64,000 nt of DNA, from positions 1-64,000 of the forward strand of contig JAANYP010002836.1 of the NCBI GenBank assembly GCA_020465985.1, given 5' to 3'. Below the pieces are notes generated by a model. That model did no database searches. It had not been told where the DNA came from and saw nothing but the letters and a program-made list of their open reading frames with translations. The stretch comes from Centrapalus pauciflorus. Taxonomy: Eukaryota; Streptophyta; Magnoliopsida; Asterales; Asteraceae. Both the position numbers and the translations under genes were made by a program. Position 1 is the first letter of the stretch, and every line of letters starts with the position of its first letter. This document shows positions 10,467 through 27,485 of this stretch, piece by piece.

Positions 10467-11836
10467 TGTAACACCCCGAATAATTAAAAAAGGAAATAAA
10501 TAACATGATAATGTTTGGTTATTTTAATTATAGAATAATGAAAATTAATGAGAAAATATCACAAATACTATTATATGAGTAAGTTCGGAACCAGAATTAA
10601 TTAATAAAAAATTCATAACCATAATTTAAAATTTTGACATTTATTAAGTTGGTCGTCAATTTAATTTATTGGTTTTACGGACAAATCAATTAAATTTATA
10701 ACGGTAATGTCTTTAATACATCGATTATAGTTTGCAACGTTATAATAGTAATGTTTTATGCTATATATGATCGTATTTAATAAAAAAATCTAAATTTTAA
10801 TAGTTACATTTTAATTATAAAACAATTTCATTAAAATATTGTATTGTGCATCTTAATAATAAAGTTTTTTTATACAATTAAATGTAACATAATAGTTTCA
10901 AAAGACAACCACAAACATTTGTATAATTAAAATCATAATTTTAAGTAATTGTAATATAATTGTTAAAAGAGAATTAAACAAAAATCTATCAAAATAAAAG
11001 GGCTAAATAAAAGATAACACTTGATCAAGGTTGTGGGTGTAAATGATCAAATGACCAAACCCTCAACTCCTCCCCTTTTTATTCACGTTTTCTGCAAACA
11101 CACACATATTTAGTGTGTGTTCTTGCAAATAGAAAGAAAACAAGAAGAAAAGAGAGATGGCTAGGTAATGGATTGATGTTCAAAATCTTGAAAGATCGAA
11201 GACAAAAACTTGATCATTTGTTAATATGGTTGTGGTATAAACTCCCTTCACCATTTCTTCTTCATTATCTTTGTTTTCTTCATTTTAAAGATCTGAACCC
11301 AAATGAGTTTAATTTATTTGTTGTAAAATCGATTACAACACTAAATAGTTGAAAGGACCGAATATATTTAACACTAATTTCCATCATTCACATACAATAT
11401 TTCTCAAAAATACGGGATAATTTAAAATATTCTAACGTCATACATCGATAAATAAAACAACCCCCATCATAATAAATTACATCAACCAGAGTACACTAAA
11501 TAAGTTTAAGTTTACATTCCAGTTCATCTAGGATTCTACCCTACCCTAAAAAAGGCAATACAAATAGAATGATAGCATCTCAGTCAGTGAACTCAACCAT
11601 CTCAAATTATGGTCTTACCATTATCCGCCCCACCTAAAATATAAGTCCCCACAACCGACCTTTAGAATTTTGAGGGTTTGATGTAACCGTGACTTGTGCT
11701 ATATAACTTAGTTTAAATTTACTTGAGGTTTTGTATGTGTGTTAAACATGGATTATCTTATGTAATAGTATGTCAAATGCTCACATCGGGTGTATTATAT
11801 ATTATGTGGCATTATGATGTGTTAGAGGGTGTTACA
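10467..11836. repeat. Solo-LTR-like unit with 10-bp inverted ends
   Basis: It begins TGTAACACCC and ends GGGTGTTACA, a perfect 10-bp inverted repeat with TG...CA ends, the form of many plant Gypsy LTRs. Length is 1,370 bp and no polyprotein is present. I see no convincing 5-bp target duplication (ATATG against AGCAA). A 79-codon open frame at 11113 is not recognisable. Orientation cannot be set without a full relative. Confidence 0.5.
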
Positions 11837-12222
11837 AGCAATGTATTTTCTAAATTTTTTTAATCTTTCTAATATCTCTCAAATATAGCAAAATACTTAA
11901 ACTGTTACCAATTATAACAATCTACTTTTATCGTTTACCTAACATGTTAATTTATATATGATGTCAAATATAATTTTACCAACTTGTCCACGTCATTAAA
12001 TTAGTTTGATGAAAACTCATTGTAATCTTCTAGACATAAATCTTTCATCAACACTTTATCATATTATATTTCATGTCATTAAACCTTGTTACTAACTTAA
12101 ATTGCTTATTGATACAATTACTAAAATTGATTTTTATAACCCTTATAAAATATAAATCGCATATGTTTAAACACATTGAAACAATTCTAATCTCTCACAC
12201 ACACATATTAGTGGTGAGCCGA
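11837..12222. other. AT-rich spacer
   Basis: About 390 bp between the two solo-LTR-like units. Nothing recognised. Confidence 0.5.
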
Positions 12223-13922
12223 TGTAGCATCCCAATTTTTGATATCAGTACATAGAATTTATATATTGGTTATGTTGTTAAATATTATCGAGTTAGACCG
12301 GTTATAATTTCATACGTGGAAGTGGGCACGTGAAGAGACCACGAAAATTCGAGGCTATGGGGTTAAATCTTACAAAAAAAAAAACAATCTATTGAACCAT
12401 CAATCGATTTGGGTCTATGGTATAAACTTTAATTATTGATAACGAGATCGAGAATTAGGACCGAGTTTGATATGGAACGTATATAATTACCACATCTATG
12501 CTATGTTGATTCCATTGTTAAAACTCAAACCTAAAGGTGTGTGAAAACAACTAAAGGGAGTTAATTGCTGGAAATTCATCAAATCTTCATCATCTTCATC
12601 CCTTGTATTTTGTTCTTCAATTTCAAGTAAATTTATGTCTCAACGTTGTGCTTTGATGAGTAATTCGTGGGAATTGATTGGGTTCATGTTGGTAAATGTT
12701 TTGGAAGGGTTTCTCATCTGTTTGGAGACCTTTAATTGGTTGGAGATCGAATTTGGGTTTAAAACCAATGCTGTGCAGGAACAGAGTAACAGACCAGACC
12801 TATTCGTCCGTCCACAATCGCGACCACCATCCCTAAATCACGGCTAACAATGGGATTAAGGCAGTTTGGGAGGATTTCGGGCCATGGTGAAAAGAGCACA
12901 GGGGTGATGGAGAGCACGGCCGAGACCAGGCTTCGTGCTCGAAATAGGAGCGCGACCGCGATTTAGGCGGAGCGACTGCGATCAGCACTGTTTAGGGTTG
13001 GATTAGGATTGTTTGACTTTTAGGGTTGGATTAGGATTCACATATGCATATTGATGTTCTTATTTGGGGTTATGTGTCATCGGGGTTGCTCCTTGTGTTG
13101 TTCAAGGCCACAGGCAGGTTCAGGACGGGACGGGCAGTAGGGTTCGTGGAGCATGTGAGCTAGATATTAGGTGAGATGTCTTTTTGGGATGCACTATATA
13201 ATTATATCATTATAACATTCTAGCACCACTATGGTTTATACATGTGATTGGGATTTTTGGGATAATGGGTTTTTTAAATTAAATTTTGCTTTACAATGTT
13301 TATTTGTGTAATTGTGTTTATTTGAGATTTTGGGAATATTGGGATCACATGTTATATTTATAAATTTGATACCATTATAACTTATTTAAGTGTGATAGAC
13401 TGATAGTTGTGCTTTTCATATGAAATCCATACTGTGTTGTGATATTGAGATATATTGTGATTACCGTGATAAATCATATGGTTGAAAGGTTCGGGTAGCT
13501 CCCCAACCCTTTTTACCACCCCGATGGCTACTACTATGTGTGGTCTAGGGAGTACATGCATGGAAAGGAAGCCCCAACGGGATGATTAATTGATTATTCT
13601 CATTATTATGGTGATTAACTTTGTAATGGATTGGATTCATACTCTTACTTAGTAGAGTAAGAGGGATTGCTACGTGTTTTTTGTGTGCATCTCTCAGGTT
13701 ACCAATAAGAGACCGTGAGTCTGATGTTCCCAAAGAAGTATCATTAGAGTGTTGAGAAGACCTTTAGCCACCACTAAGAAGTACCTTTGCTATGATAGAG
13801 ACTACTATATAACCGGATTACTATGACATAAACTATGTAAACTAAAGTAAATTTCCTAGGGTTTCGTGTAATATTAGTGGAAATAGTAATGTATTATATT
13901 GGGTTAATTTGAGGGTGTTACA
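12223..13922. repeat. Second solo-LTR-like unit
   Basis: It begins TGTAGCATCCC and ends GGGTGTTACA, 1,700 bp. The 3' terminus is the same as that of the unit at 10467. It contains a GC-rich cluster at about 12897-12985 with GCGCGACCGCGATT, the motif type found in the Athila promoters of this window. No coding region is supported and no target duplication was found. Confidence 0.5.
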
Positions 13923-16712
<2,790 letters not shown>

Positions 16713-17213
16713 TGTTAGAATATTATTTAGATTGATGAATTAAATAAGTTTAGGGTAGTTTTTGTAAATATAGCATAGTTGAATTTAGATATAAATAGAA
16801 ATATTTCTTTTGTAAATGTATACTGATCTGACATCATTTGTGATTTGCACGGAAAGCTAGAAAAGGAAGTTAGGGCTACAGTGTATTTCGTTGATCATAT
16901 CTCTCTGTAATCTTCATTGTTGCAAATATAATCATTCGGTTAGTTGTTCAATCTTGTTGTTAATTGCTTAATATTGATTGTTTGATTTATTTAACTGGAA
17001 TAACAACTGGTATCAGAGCATGAAAATGATTTCTTGATTGAATTTTTGAAAAATATTCACTGTTTCATCGATTTTTATGGAAAATTGAAAAATCTCGTAG
17101 GGTTTTTAATTCTGTTGGTAATTGAATCTCAAAGTTTGATCGAAGGAAAAGGTTTGTAAATCGATCAGATTGATCATAATATCAATCTGTAATTCAAAAC
17201 AATCAAGAAGATT
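16713..17213 (+). mobile_element. 5' LTR, primer site and leader of a small Copia, truncated
   Basis: The LTR (16713-17005, TGTTAGAATA to GGAATAACA) is exactly 293 bp, the same length as the solo LTR upstream. Two bases later TGGTATCAGAGC (17008-17019) is a tRNA-Met primer site. About 190 bp of AT-rich leader follows without a supported ORF and is then cut by the Gypsy LTR at 17214. It interrupts the hAT gene after Val-Trp-Glu-Ile. Confidence 0.75.
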
Positions 17214-19718
<2,505 letters not shown>

Positions 19719-19732
19719 GTCTCCCCCCTTTT
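19719..19732 (-). other. Polypurine tract
   Basis: AAAAGGGGGGAGAC on minus, directly before the LTR start. It primes plus-strand synthesis and confirms the minus orientation. Confidence 0.8.
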
Positions 19733-20603
19733 AAGGGAATTTCGTCCCGAAATTAGCTCGTGTTCTCCACTGCTTGAGTTATTGAGAACAGACGAGGGTA
19801 TTTTTCCCGGAACTGATCTTTGCATTCCCATGTAAACTCAGGACCTCGCTTAGAGTTCTATCTGACTTTTATTATCGGGATCCGGCTGTGCTTTAGTTTC
19901 TTGACTTCTCGGTCATTATCTCCACCAGTTTTTCAACGAAGTTCAACTTATCGTCTAACTCCAGCTCGTCCATGGGTATGACGAGTGTTTCATCGGCCAG
20001 GCATTTCTTAAGGTTGGATACGTGGAAGGTATTATGAACATTACTAAGCTCTGGGGGCCGATCGAGTCCGTAGGCTACCGGGCCAATTCTTTTGGTGATC
20101 TTGAATGGTTTGATATAACGAGGATTGAGTTTTCCTCGTTTCCCAAAATGGATTACGCCTTTCCAAGGCGAGACTTTCAGCATTACTTGATCTCCCTCCT
20201 GAAATTCCAAATCCTTCCATCGAACATCTGCATAGCTTTTCTGTCGATCCCGTGCGATCTTTAATCGGTTCCGAATCTGAACTATCTGTTCTATAGTCTC
20301 CTGGATGATCTCGGGTCCAGTGATCTGACTATCTCCGACTTCGGCCCAACAAAGTGGTGACCGACACTTTCGCCAATAAAGTGCCTCGAATGGATCGGTC
20401 TTAATGCTCGAGTGATAGCTGTTGTTGTAGGAAAACACCACTAATGGCAGGTGCCTGTCCCAAATTTTGCCAAAGTCAATAACACATGCCCTTAGCATGT
20501 CCTCCAATGTCTGAATCGTTCTTTCACTCTGACCATCCGTTTGCAGGTGATAGGCTGTGCTCATGTCCAGGCGTGTACCCAACGCCTCTTGTAATGATTG
20601 CAA
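19733..20603 (-). pseudogene. Gypsy integrase C-terminal half and chromodomain-like tail
   Basis: The open frame 20603-19893 holds Thr-Asp-Gly-Gln-Ser-Glu-Arg-Thr-Ile-Gln (with the catalytic Glu), Val-Met-Leu-Lys-Val-Ser-Pro-Trp-Lys-Gly and Val-His-Asn-Thr-Phe-His-Val. It stops at 19893 and the translation continues in related frames with Arg-Arg/Lys-Arg-Gly-Pro-Glu-Phe-Thr-Trp-Glu, the chromodomain-like block, down to about 19760. Integrase joins cDNA ends to target DNA. Lacking the first half in frame, it is inactive. Confidence 0.85.
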
Positions 20604-20902
20604 AAATCTGGAGGTGAACCAGCTGTCTCTATCTAATATAATTGATACATGAACTCCATGTGTTGAGACGACTTCTATAAGAAGATTCGTGTTAACTTAT
20701 CCATCTTATCAGTCTCCTTGATTGGCAAGAAGTGTGCAGTCTTTGTGAGTCGATCCACTATTACCCAAATGGTGTCATAACCTCCAGAAGTCTTTGGCAA
20801 CATTGTGATTAAGTCCATGGTTATATTCTCCCACTTCCATTGGGGTATTTCCGGTAGAACCAACAATCCTGATGGCTTCTGGTGCTCATCCTTGACTTTC
20901 AA
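20604..20902 (-). pseudogene. Gypsy integrase core, first part
   Basis: The open frame 20902-20675 carries Pro-Gln-Trp-Lys-Trp-Glu-Asn-Ile-Thr-Met-Asp-Leu (first catalytic Asp) and Ile-Trp-Val-Ile-Val-Asp-Arg-Leu-Thr-Lys, the start of the DDE core. A frame break near 20675 separates it from the next part, where the second Asp region reads Ile-Ile-Leu-Asp-Arg-Asp-Ser. Confidence 0.82.
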
Positions 20903-21360
20903 ACACGTTAACCACTTGCTTACGTAGCAATGTCAGCCTTCATGTTTGGCCACCAATACATTTCCTTCAGGTCGTGATACATCTTGTCTGACCCTAGGTG
21001 AATATCATATCTTGTTTTATGCCCTTCATCCATGACCAGTTTCCTTAACTCTCCGAATTTTGGTAGCCAAATTCTGCTCATGAAATACCGACATCCATCG
21101 GTCTTGATTTCAAACTGTTTATCCATTTCTCGCAAGGATTCATCTAGCAGATTTCCCTCCTTGACTGCTTCTACTTGTGCCTCGCGAATTTGAGAGTTCA
21201 TCTTTGACTGTATAGTCATGACCAAAGCTTGGACTCTCAAAGGTTTAACCCGTTCCTTTCGGCTCAGGGCATCAGCTACAACATTCGCCTTACCCGGATG
21301 ATAACGAATCTCGCAGTCGTAATCGCTATGCAGCTCAACCCAGCGACGTTGCCTCTTCGG
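20903..21360 (-). pseudogene. Gypsy RNase H end and integrase zinc-binding region
   Basis: It contains Asp-Tyr-Asp-Cys-Glu-Ile-Arg-Tyr-His-Pro-Gly-Lys-Ala-Asn and Ala-Asp-Ala-Leu-Ser-Arg-Lys, the end of Gypsy RNase H, followed by a connector and the His-Leu-Gly...Lys-Met-Tyr-His-Asp-Leu region before integrase. The RNase H catalytic residues lie upstream and are missing because the element is cut at about 21361. Confidence 0.82.
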
Positions 21361-21939
21361 CACTGTATATAGATAGCTTTTAGTTTTTGTTATTATGGTT
21401 CTTATTTTGTGCATTTTTGCTTCTTCTAGTTATGTTTAACTGCTGTTTCTGTAATCAGATTATTTCTGTTTCTGTTGTTTTCACCCACTTTTCCCATATT
21501 ATCCATTCCCTTAACCTTAGCCCCCTTACATCCCATAAGTCCTTTATGTGCTAAACTTTCATTACATGTGATGGAGATGTGATTTACTTTCAAGCCTATG
21601 CTTATATTGTTGACATTTTTGGCACCGAGCGGATGTTTGTGCTTATATACACATTAGCCTATACACGTATGAGTGTTGAGTGATATCCTTGTGAGGTGTT
21701 TGTTCATGCTGCTAGGTTCGAAAGTATCTGACATGTTATTTCATAGCTTTTTGCATCTCTTGGTTTAGATAGCTCATTCTTGTGATTGTTAGTTTCTATT
21801 ACTTTCTTTTACGGATCTTTATTGCTATAGAGTCTAGATGCACATTATAATTGAGAGAGGTATTTGAGTTGATGCTTAGTTTAGGATATTTTTGAGCAGG
21901 TCTGCTTGAGGACAAGCAACGCTCAAGTGTGGGGTTATT
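21361..21939 (+). mobile_element. 3' untranslated end of an Athila/Tat-type Gypsy (plus strand)
   Basis: Non-coding, T-rich. It ends with CTTGAGGACAAGCAACGCTC and then AAGTGTGGGG, the block that precedes the 3' LTR in Athila/Tat elements. It joins directly to the LTR at 21940. The rest of this element is absent on the left. Confidence 0.6.
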
Positions 21940-23573
21940 TGTTATGACATATTTTATACATATTTTTAAGTCATATTTTGCCTCAGATTTGGGTTATTTT
22001 TGCCTCGAATTGTTTAAAACACGACCCTGATTTGTTTATTTTTGTGTTTTGCAGTTCGATGGTTGCCTGAATATGAAAAGAACGGATTCTGGAGCTTAAG
22101 TGTCGAATTTACGGGCTGAGCCGGTCTCCCTTGAAATTCTGTTGACTTTGACCAGCTGCCCTGGTGGCGGCCGCGACCAGCTCATCGCGACCGCGCTGTC
22201 GTGCGATCTTTGGATCGCGCCCATGCTTCTTATCGCGACCACGATGGAACCAGCGCGGCCGCGATGCCAAGAAAATATAAAAGTCAAGCAGCCATTTCGT
22301 TTTTTTTATGAAAATTTTCATACGAACTTTTACACATAGTTTAGGGTGCGATTGCTAGGTGTTAGCTAGCTTTCGGTTTTTAGCTTAGATTAGAGTAGAT
22401 TTACCAAGCATTCAGCTAGAAGGTTGGATTCAAGCTTACGGTTGCTAGATTGGCTCGAATTTTTTATGGTTTTTGGTACACTCTTTCCAATTTAATTTTT
22501 GTTATGATAATGATTAGCATAGATCTCGTTTATTTTATTGTTTTTAACATGATTAGTGAGTAGTTTAGCTAAGCACTTGCTTGGTTACGTTTTTACATGG
22601 ATTAGTGGAGTATTTGATGGTTTTGGTTGAAAGTGTTTGATTCATTGATGTATTTTCGATTCATACGATTTATATGTGTAAAATCAGTATTATAGTTGAT
22701 TTTCTAGCATTATTGTGATCATGATTATTGATTATAAATGCTGATTTTTATAAACTTTATCAAATTTAAATGATTTATTAATTGGTTGCCATTTCTAGCA
22801 TTATTGTGATTATGAGATTGTGACTAGTTAATAAATTGTGAAATCATTGTATGCAAATTAATTCTTAGCAATATTGTGATTATAAGATTAATTTAATCTT
22901 TGATTTCCTTAGACTTGATTGATGTTTATGCAGCTAAATTGAATATTTAGAGTTATTTCCGAGCGCTTGATGTGTAGACAGTTTTAATCTCTAAAAGATA
23001 GATTTAGTTGACTTAATTAATCGAAAAAGACATTTATTGTTGATTTTTAGAAATTTGGGAATACTGGAGAACTCCATACTTGATTTTCTGAAATTAATAA
23101 AATATGTCCATGAATCAGTTTTACATCAAAGTTTCAAACTCTTGAGCTTAAAAGATTTAAACAATTGGATTAAATTCCAATTTACTTTTCTTTGATCAAA
23201 AACATCTTAAGTGTTTTTACACCTTATACTCCATTAATCCTAAAAGACGTATCCAAGTGAGTGTTGCTTTTATCTTATCTGACTTTATCCTGTTTTAGCG
23301 TTATAGTTCATAATTTTAGTAGTCTGATAGATAGTATAGTTTTAAGTATTTAGGGTTATAATCATCCTCATCCCTTATCAATGGCTAGCTATTAGTGATA
23401 GCCCTAGTATCGGTATCTCGATCTTTATTTCCGTTCCGTGAGTTCGATAATCCCCGAGGTCAACTTCTAGCTATACTAACTACGACTACGATGGGTACAC
23501 TGCCAGTGGTATTTAGTATAACGTAGACTTTCTTCTTTCTTTGATTTTAATTTCCAAATCCGCGTGAAGATCA
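21940..23573 (+). repeat. 3' LTR of an Athila-type element (plus strand)
   Basis: It begins TGTTATGACAT and ends CGCGTGAAGATCA, 1,634 bp. Its last ~900 bp match the minus-strand LTR at 63029-64000 (shared blocks GTTCGATAATCCCCGAGGTC and CACTGCCAGTGGTATTT), so both belong to one LTR family. The GC-rich array and TATA box are annotated separately. Confidence 0.8.
22160..22281 (+). promoter_or_regulatory. Predicted Athila LTR promoter: CGCGACCGCG array plus TATA box
   Basis: In otherwise AT-rich DNA, 22160-22266 is very GC-rich and repeats the motif ATCGCGACCGCG or near variants four or five times (GGCCGCGACC, ATCGCGACCGCG, GGATCGCGCCC, ATCGCGACCACGAT, GCGGCCGCGATG). The last copy is only a few bases from AATATAAAAG (22274-22281), followed by AAGCAGCC. 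The same order occurs on minus at 37175-37300. Confidence 0.5.
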
Positions 23574-24099
23574 TGGTGACTGGATTTTAGTTGAGGAATA
23601 GGTGGCTCCAATTGCTTAATGAACAACCTTGTAGTGGCTCGTATGAGGTTACCAACATAAAACAAGTTGTTGATACAAGATAGTTCAGAACTTAATGATT
23701 TATAGTTCATACTAGAAACAATGCAGCATTTGCTGCAATTTCATCTTGCTGATCATTGTATGACAATAAATGCAATCACCCCATATTGCAATGCATGCTC
23801 TATCAATAGTTCAAATGGTACAACTACCGTGTCACAAAATAGTGAGCTGTTTGGTCAAATCATAAAACCAAAAACTTGTTTATCATCGTGATATGCAAAT
23901 CATCATAAGTTGCTATCAATAAATATTTCCATATTTATGCCTTAGTGTCTAAAAAGATACAATTTCATTGATTAAGTTGTAACAATTGAGCAACAATGTC
24001 AAACATATGCTTATATAATGTCTCTTGTTAAATTAAGAAAGAGACAAAAGGTAAAAAGCTCAATTAGTTTGGGTCAAATGGAGAATATACAGGCAAGTT
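23574..24099. other. Flank between the Athila LTR and the NDX fragment
   Basis: AT-rich, non-coding by eye on both strands. It could be former NDX intron or downstream DNA. A 65-codon minus frame at 23513-23710 has no recognisable content. Confidence 0.4.
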
Positions 24100-24855
24100 C
24101 AGCAATGCAACTTGCTAAGGAAGACATCGTAATTCACTTTGCAGCAATGACGAGCATAAAGGCCAAGTTCGGGCCTTGAAAGCACTAACCTAAGGGCGTC
24201 CACATCACCTTCATTAAGGAATGACGGAGTCAAAGGTCTTGCATGAACCAATAAAGAACCTGAAAAATACAAAACAAATTGTTATAAACAAAAGCATTCT
24301 TTTCTTATTCACCAAAGAAACTGTTGAAATTGATATATACGGAGGTTTATTATAGCGTATGTTGCTCTTTCAGCCCCTCCATCTGGTAAGTTAGGAAGCT
24401 CCTTTTGGAAGCACCGGAAAAACTTGTTACGGAAGAGACCCTTGTTTGTGGATTAAAACAGGGCTTCGTCAAGACCATGCTAAAGTAATAACTAGACATT
24501 CAGGTAACAGATGCACATATGACACCAACTAATATTTTAAAGTTCTTCACAGCCACACAAAAATATAGGCTAAAGTATTCACCTTTACAGATACGTGGAA
24601 CAAAACAGGAGAGATTGGTTATGATTTTGACCAGCAAAGATGTTCTTTGATGTACATAGGGGGTCTGAGAAGCAAAAGAGGTAGTGAAAGTATGTTGTGA
24701 AATATTTGATGGCGGAATTACACCCAAAATCTGTCCAGCTGCTAACCAGGAGTCATAAGCCAGAGTAGTGTCAACTTCAGCAGGCCGATGATCAGATGAA
24801 CACCATCTAGACAAGAATTTTTCTTTTGGTAACGAAAACACTGTCATCAAGCACT
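24100..24855 (-). pseudogene. NDX: NDX (nodulin homeobox)-like gene fragment, three exons
   Basis: On minus, exon 24855-24583 follows an acceptor AACAG and encodes Val-Phe-Ser-Leu-Pro-Lys-Glu-Lys-Phe-Leu, Trp-Cys-Ser-Ser-Asp and His-Gln-Arg-Thr-Ser-Leu-Leu-Val-Lys-Ile-Ile, blocks I recognise from the middle of plant NDX proteins. Exon 24440-24341 encodes Asn-Lys-Phe-Phe-Arg-Cys-Phe-Gln-Lys-Glu-Leu. An 81-bp GT-AG intron (24340-24260) joins it in frame to an exon from 24259 (Asn-Leu-Arg/Ser-Leu-Leu, Pro-Ser-Phe-Leu-Asn-Glu-Gly-Asp-Val). It then diverges and stops near 24100. The first two exons do not join in frame as read, and the homeobox is absent. NDX is a nuclear DNA-binding regulator; this is a relic or a truncated gene. 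Upstream exons are cut off by the Copia LTR at 24870. Confidence 0.72.
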
Positions 24856-24869
24856 CTGTTTGCTAGACA

Positions 24870-25131
24870 TGTTGTAGAGTGAAAAAAAATAGGAAATAAA
24901 TTTGAAACCACAAGAACTCAATTTTATTTATCTTTTTAATATTTTCTTTCTAACTTACAACTCAAAAGTACTGCCAATTTATAGACTAAGTTATGACATT
25001 CATAACTAGCTACATAACTACTCCATTAAACACCAACTTTTCACCTTTCAAAACTGATGGTGGTTACTAGACATTAATCACCAAACTCTTCATCTTTTGG
25101 TGGTTACATGAATTAATCATAAACTTTAACA
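24870..25131 (-). repeat. 3' LTR of the Tork-like Copia
   Basis: On minus it starts TGTTAAAGTTTATG and ends CTCTACAACA, 262 bp, directly after the end of pol. A TATA-like TCTATAAATTGG lies on minus near 24980. No second LTR is in the window to confirm it. Confidence 0.65.
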
Positions 25132-25152
25132 TAATAATTATCCATGTTTAAT

Positions 25153-26679
25153 TTAGTTTATTGCTAAAAATGCCTCCCTTAAATTAAACTTACTTTTTAC
25201 TCTCAATCTTTCAACATTCTTCTTGAAAACATCCCCACCAAGCGGCTTCGTAAAAATATCTGCCATTTGATCTTCTGTCTTGCAATACTCAACTTGAACA
25301 TCTCCTTCATTGACAAGGTCCCTCAAGAAATGATATCTGATACGGATATGCTTTGTTCGTCCATGAAGAATTGGATCCTTTATGACTGAAATAGTCGAGC
25401 TATTATCACAATACAAAATGGTTGACTTATCTTGCTTTTGCATAAGACTTTCCAAAATTCCGCGCAACCAAACCAATTGACAACCAGCATATGCTGTAGC
25501 AATATATTCGGCCTCTGTAGTAGAAAGTGCCACAATTTGTTGTTTCTTAGAACTCCATGATATCGCACCAGTACCAAGATGAAATACATAACCAGACGTG
25601 CTTCTGCTATCATCCATACTTCCGGCTTCCGGCTAAATCACTATTAGTGTAACCAATGTGGTTAACTGGTGCATTAGCCTCATAAAAATTCCATGATCAA
25701 TTGTACCTTTAATGTATCTAAGAATCCTTTTTGCTGCTTTCCAATGATTTGAGTAAGCTTTCTCTATAAACATACTCACCAAGCTTGCACCGTACATCAT
25801 ATAGAAGTTAGATACATCAAATTTCCAACAAAACTCCTGTATAAAGTTGAATTCACCATCTTGCATTCACCTTCTTTAGATAACTTCAAACCTGTGATGC
25901 ATGGAGTGCTGACCGGATTCGCATCCTCCATCTTGAATTTCTTTAAAATTTCTCTTACATAACCCTCTTGTGAGATAAAAGTTCCCTTCTTGGATTGATG
26001 AACCTCAATTCCTAGAAAATGGTGAAGTTCTCCCAAATTTGTCCTTTCAAATTCTGCCGTCAATGAATGTTTGAACTCATCTAACATCCCCAAATCGTTT
26101 CCTGTTTTTAACAGATCATCAACATAAAGACTAACAACAATGAAATTTCCATGTGAATCTCCTTTAGTGTAAAAGAGTATCCTCATATGGACATTTTTCA
26201 AATCCATAATTCTCAAAGTAAGAATTGATACGACTATACCAAGCTCGTGGTGATTGTCTCAATCCGTACAACACTTTCTTCAACTTGTACACTTTATTCT
26301 CTTCACCTTTTTGGACAAACCCAAGTGGTTGATCAACGTAAACTTCTTCTTTGAGAACACCATTAAAAAATGCGGATTTTACATCCATTTGAAACATTTT
26401 CCAACCATTTTGAGCAGCAAGAGAAATGAGCAACCGAATAGTTTCGAGTCTTGAAACGGGAGAATATACTTCACTAAAATTTTTGCCTTCTTTTTGCTTG
26501 ACTTTTGCAACCAACCTTGCCTTGTGCTTGTTGATAGACCTATCTGGATTCATCTTTGTCTTGTACACCCACTTTACTCCAATAGAATTTTTGTGTGGTG
26601 GCATATCGGTAAGCTCCCATGTGACATTTTTTCAATGGAGCTAATTTCTTCTTGCATGGCTCTCCTCCATTTTTCTTAT
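25153..26679 (-). pseudogene. Copia RT and RNase H of the Tork-like element
   Basis: RT starts near 26604 with Ile-Gly-Val-Lys-Trp-Val-Tyr-Lys and runs through Lys-Ala-Arg-Leu-Val-Ala-Lys, Phe-Gln-Met-Asp-Val-Lys-Ser-Ala-Phe, Leu-Tyr-Gly-Leu-Arg-Gln-Ser-Pro-Arg-Ala-Trp and the catalytic Leu-Tyr-Val-Asp-Asp-Leu. RNase H at 25617-25153 has Ser-Thr-Ser-Gly-Tyr, Ser-Thr-Thr-Glu-Ala-Glu-Tyr and Asp-Ile-Phe-Thr-Lys-Pro-Leu. At least three frame changes (near 26190, 25830, 25625) break the gene. Confidence 0.88.
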
Positions 26680-26686
26680 TGACAAG

Positions 26687-27477
26687 CAGGGGCGGACCTA
26701 GCTAATTATTACGGGTGTCACTCGACACCGATAAATTTTCAAAATACTGAGTTACGTATGCATCAAAAACTCGAGTGACACCTAAGATTTTTTTTGAGTG
26801 ACACCTACAAAAAGTTTATGAAATTATAATATAAATGTCTAATTTATATTTGTTGTTTTTAGTACTCAAATTTATTGAAATATTACTGAGTTTTAAACAT
26901 AAATTTAAAAAAAAGCCAAATAGAATATAAAACAAGAATAAACAATCTATCAAGTTAATTAAGTTAAGTTAGCCCAAAAGGTTTTTTAAAAAGCCCAAAA
27001 AAGTATAGCACAAACCTTTTGAAACCCTTAATCGTTTTCTTCCTTCCACACTGCACGGCTTCACCACCCTTCTGGCATTCTGGACTTCTGGCTTTTTGAG
27101 TACTAACCGACCGACCGGCGACGACGCCCAAAAAGAGTATATATGTTTAATTTACCAAATATTTACTTAGTTTAGGTTAATGGACAAATTAAATTTGTTT
27201 AAGTGTTTATTTTTTAATTTTATTTGACCAATTGTTAAACTTATTTGTTAGCTCTTAAAAAAAAGTATAGGTCAACAGCCAAATTTTTTAAAAGAAAGTT
27301 TTAATGGTATCGTACTAAGTATTTTTTTAATAAGAAAAATCTTGTTATTGGTTAATTTTGTGCGGAAATCCGTTTCGGTGACCCGATCCATCATAGAAAA
27401 TATTTAAAAAATCTAAGTAATAAATTTGCTCTAAAAAAAGTGACACTGATAAACAAATAATTCTGGATCCGCCCCTG
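26687..27477. mobile_element. Non-autonomous hAT-type DNA transposon, about 0.8 kb
   Basis: The ends are CAGGGGCGGACC and GGATCCGCCCCTG, an inverted repeat of the CAGGGGCGG type seen in plant hAT elements. TGACAAGC occurs at 26680-26687 and again at 27478-27485, an 8-bp target duplication (the last C is shared with the left end), as expected for hAT. It sits between the integrase linker and RT of the Tork-like Copia. AT-rich interior with no transposase; it would depend on another element. Confidence 0.85.
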
Positions 27478-27485
27478 TGACAAGC

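Noticed and set aside
11113..11352. 79-codon open frame in the solo-LTR-like unit
   Set aside because: No recognisable content, no conserved context and AT-rich surroundings.
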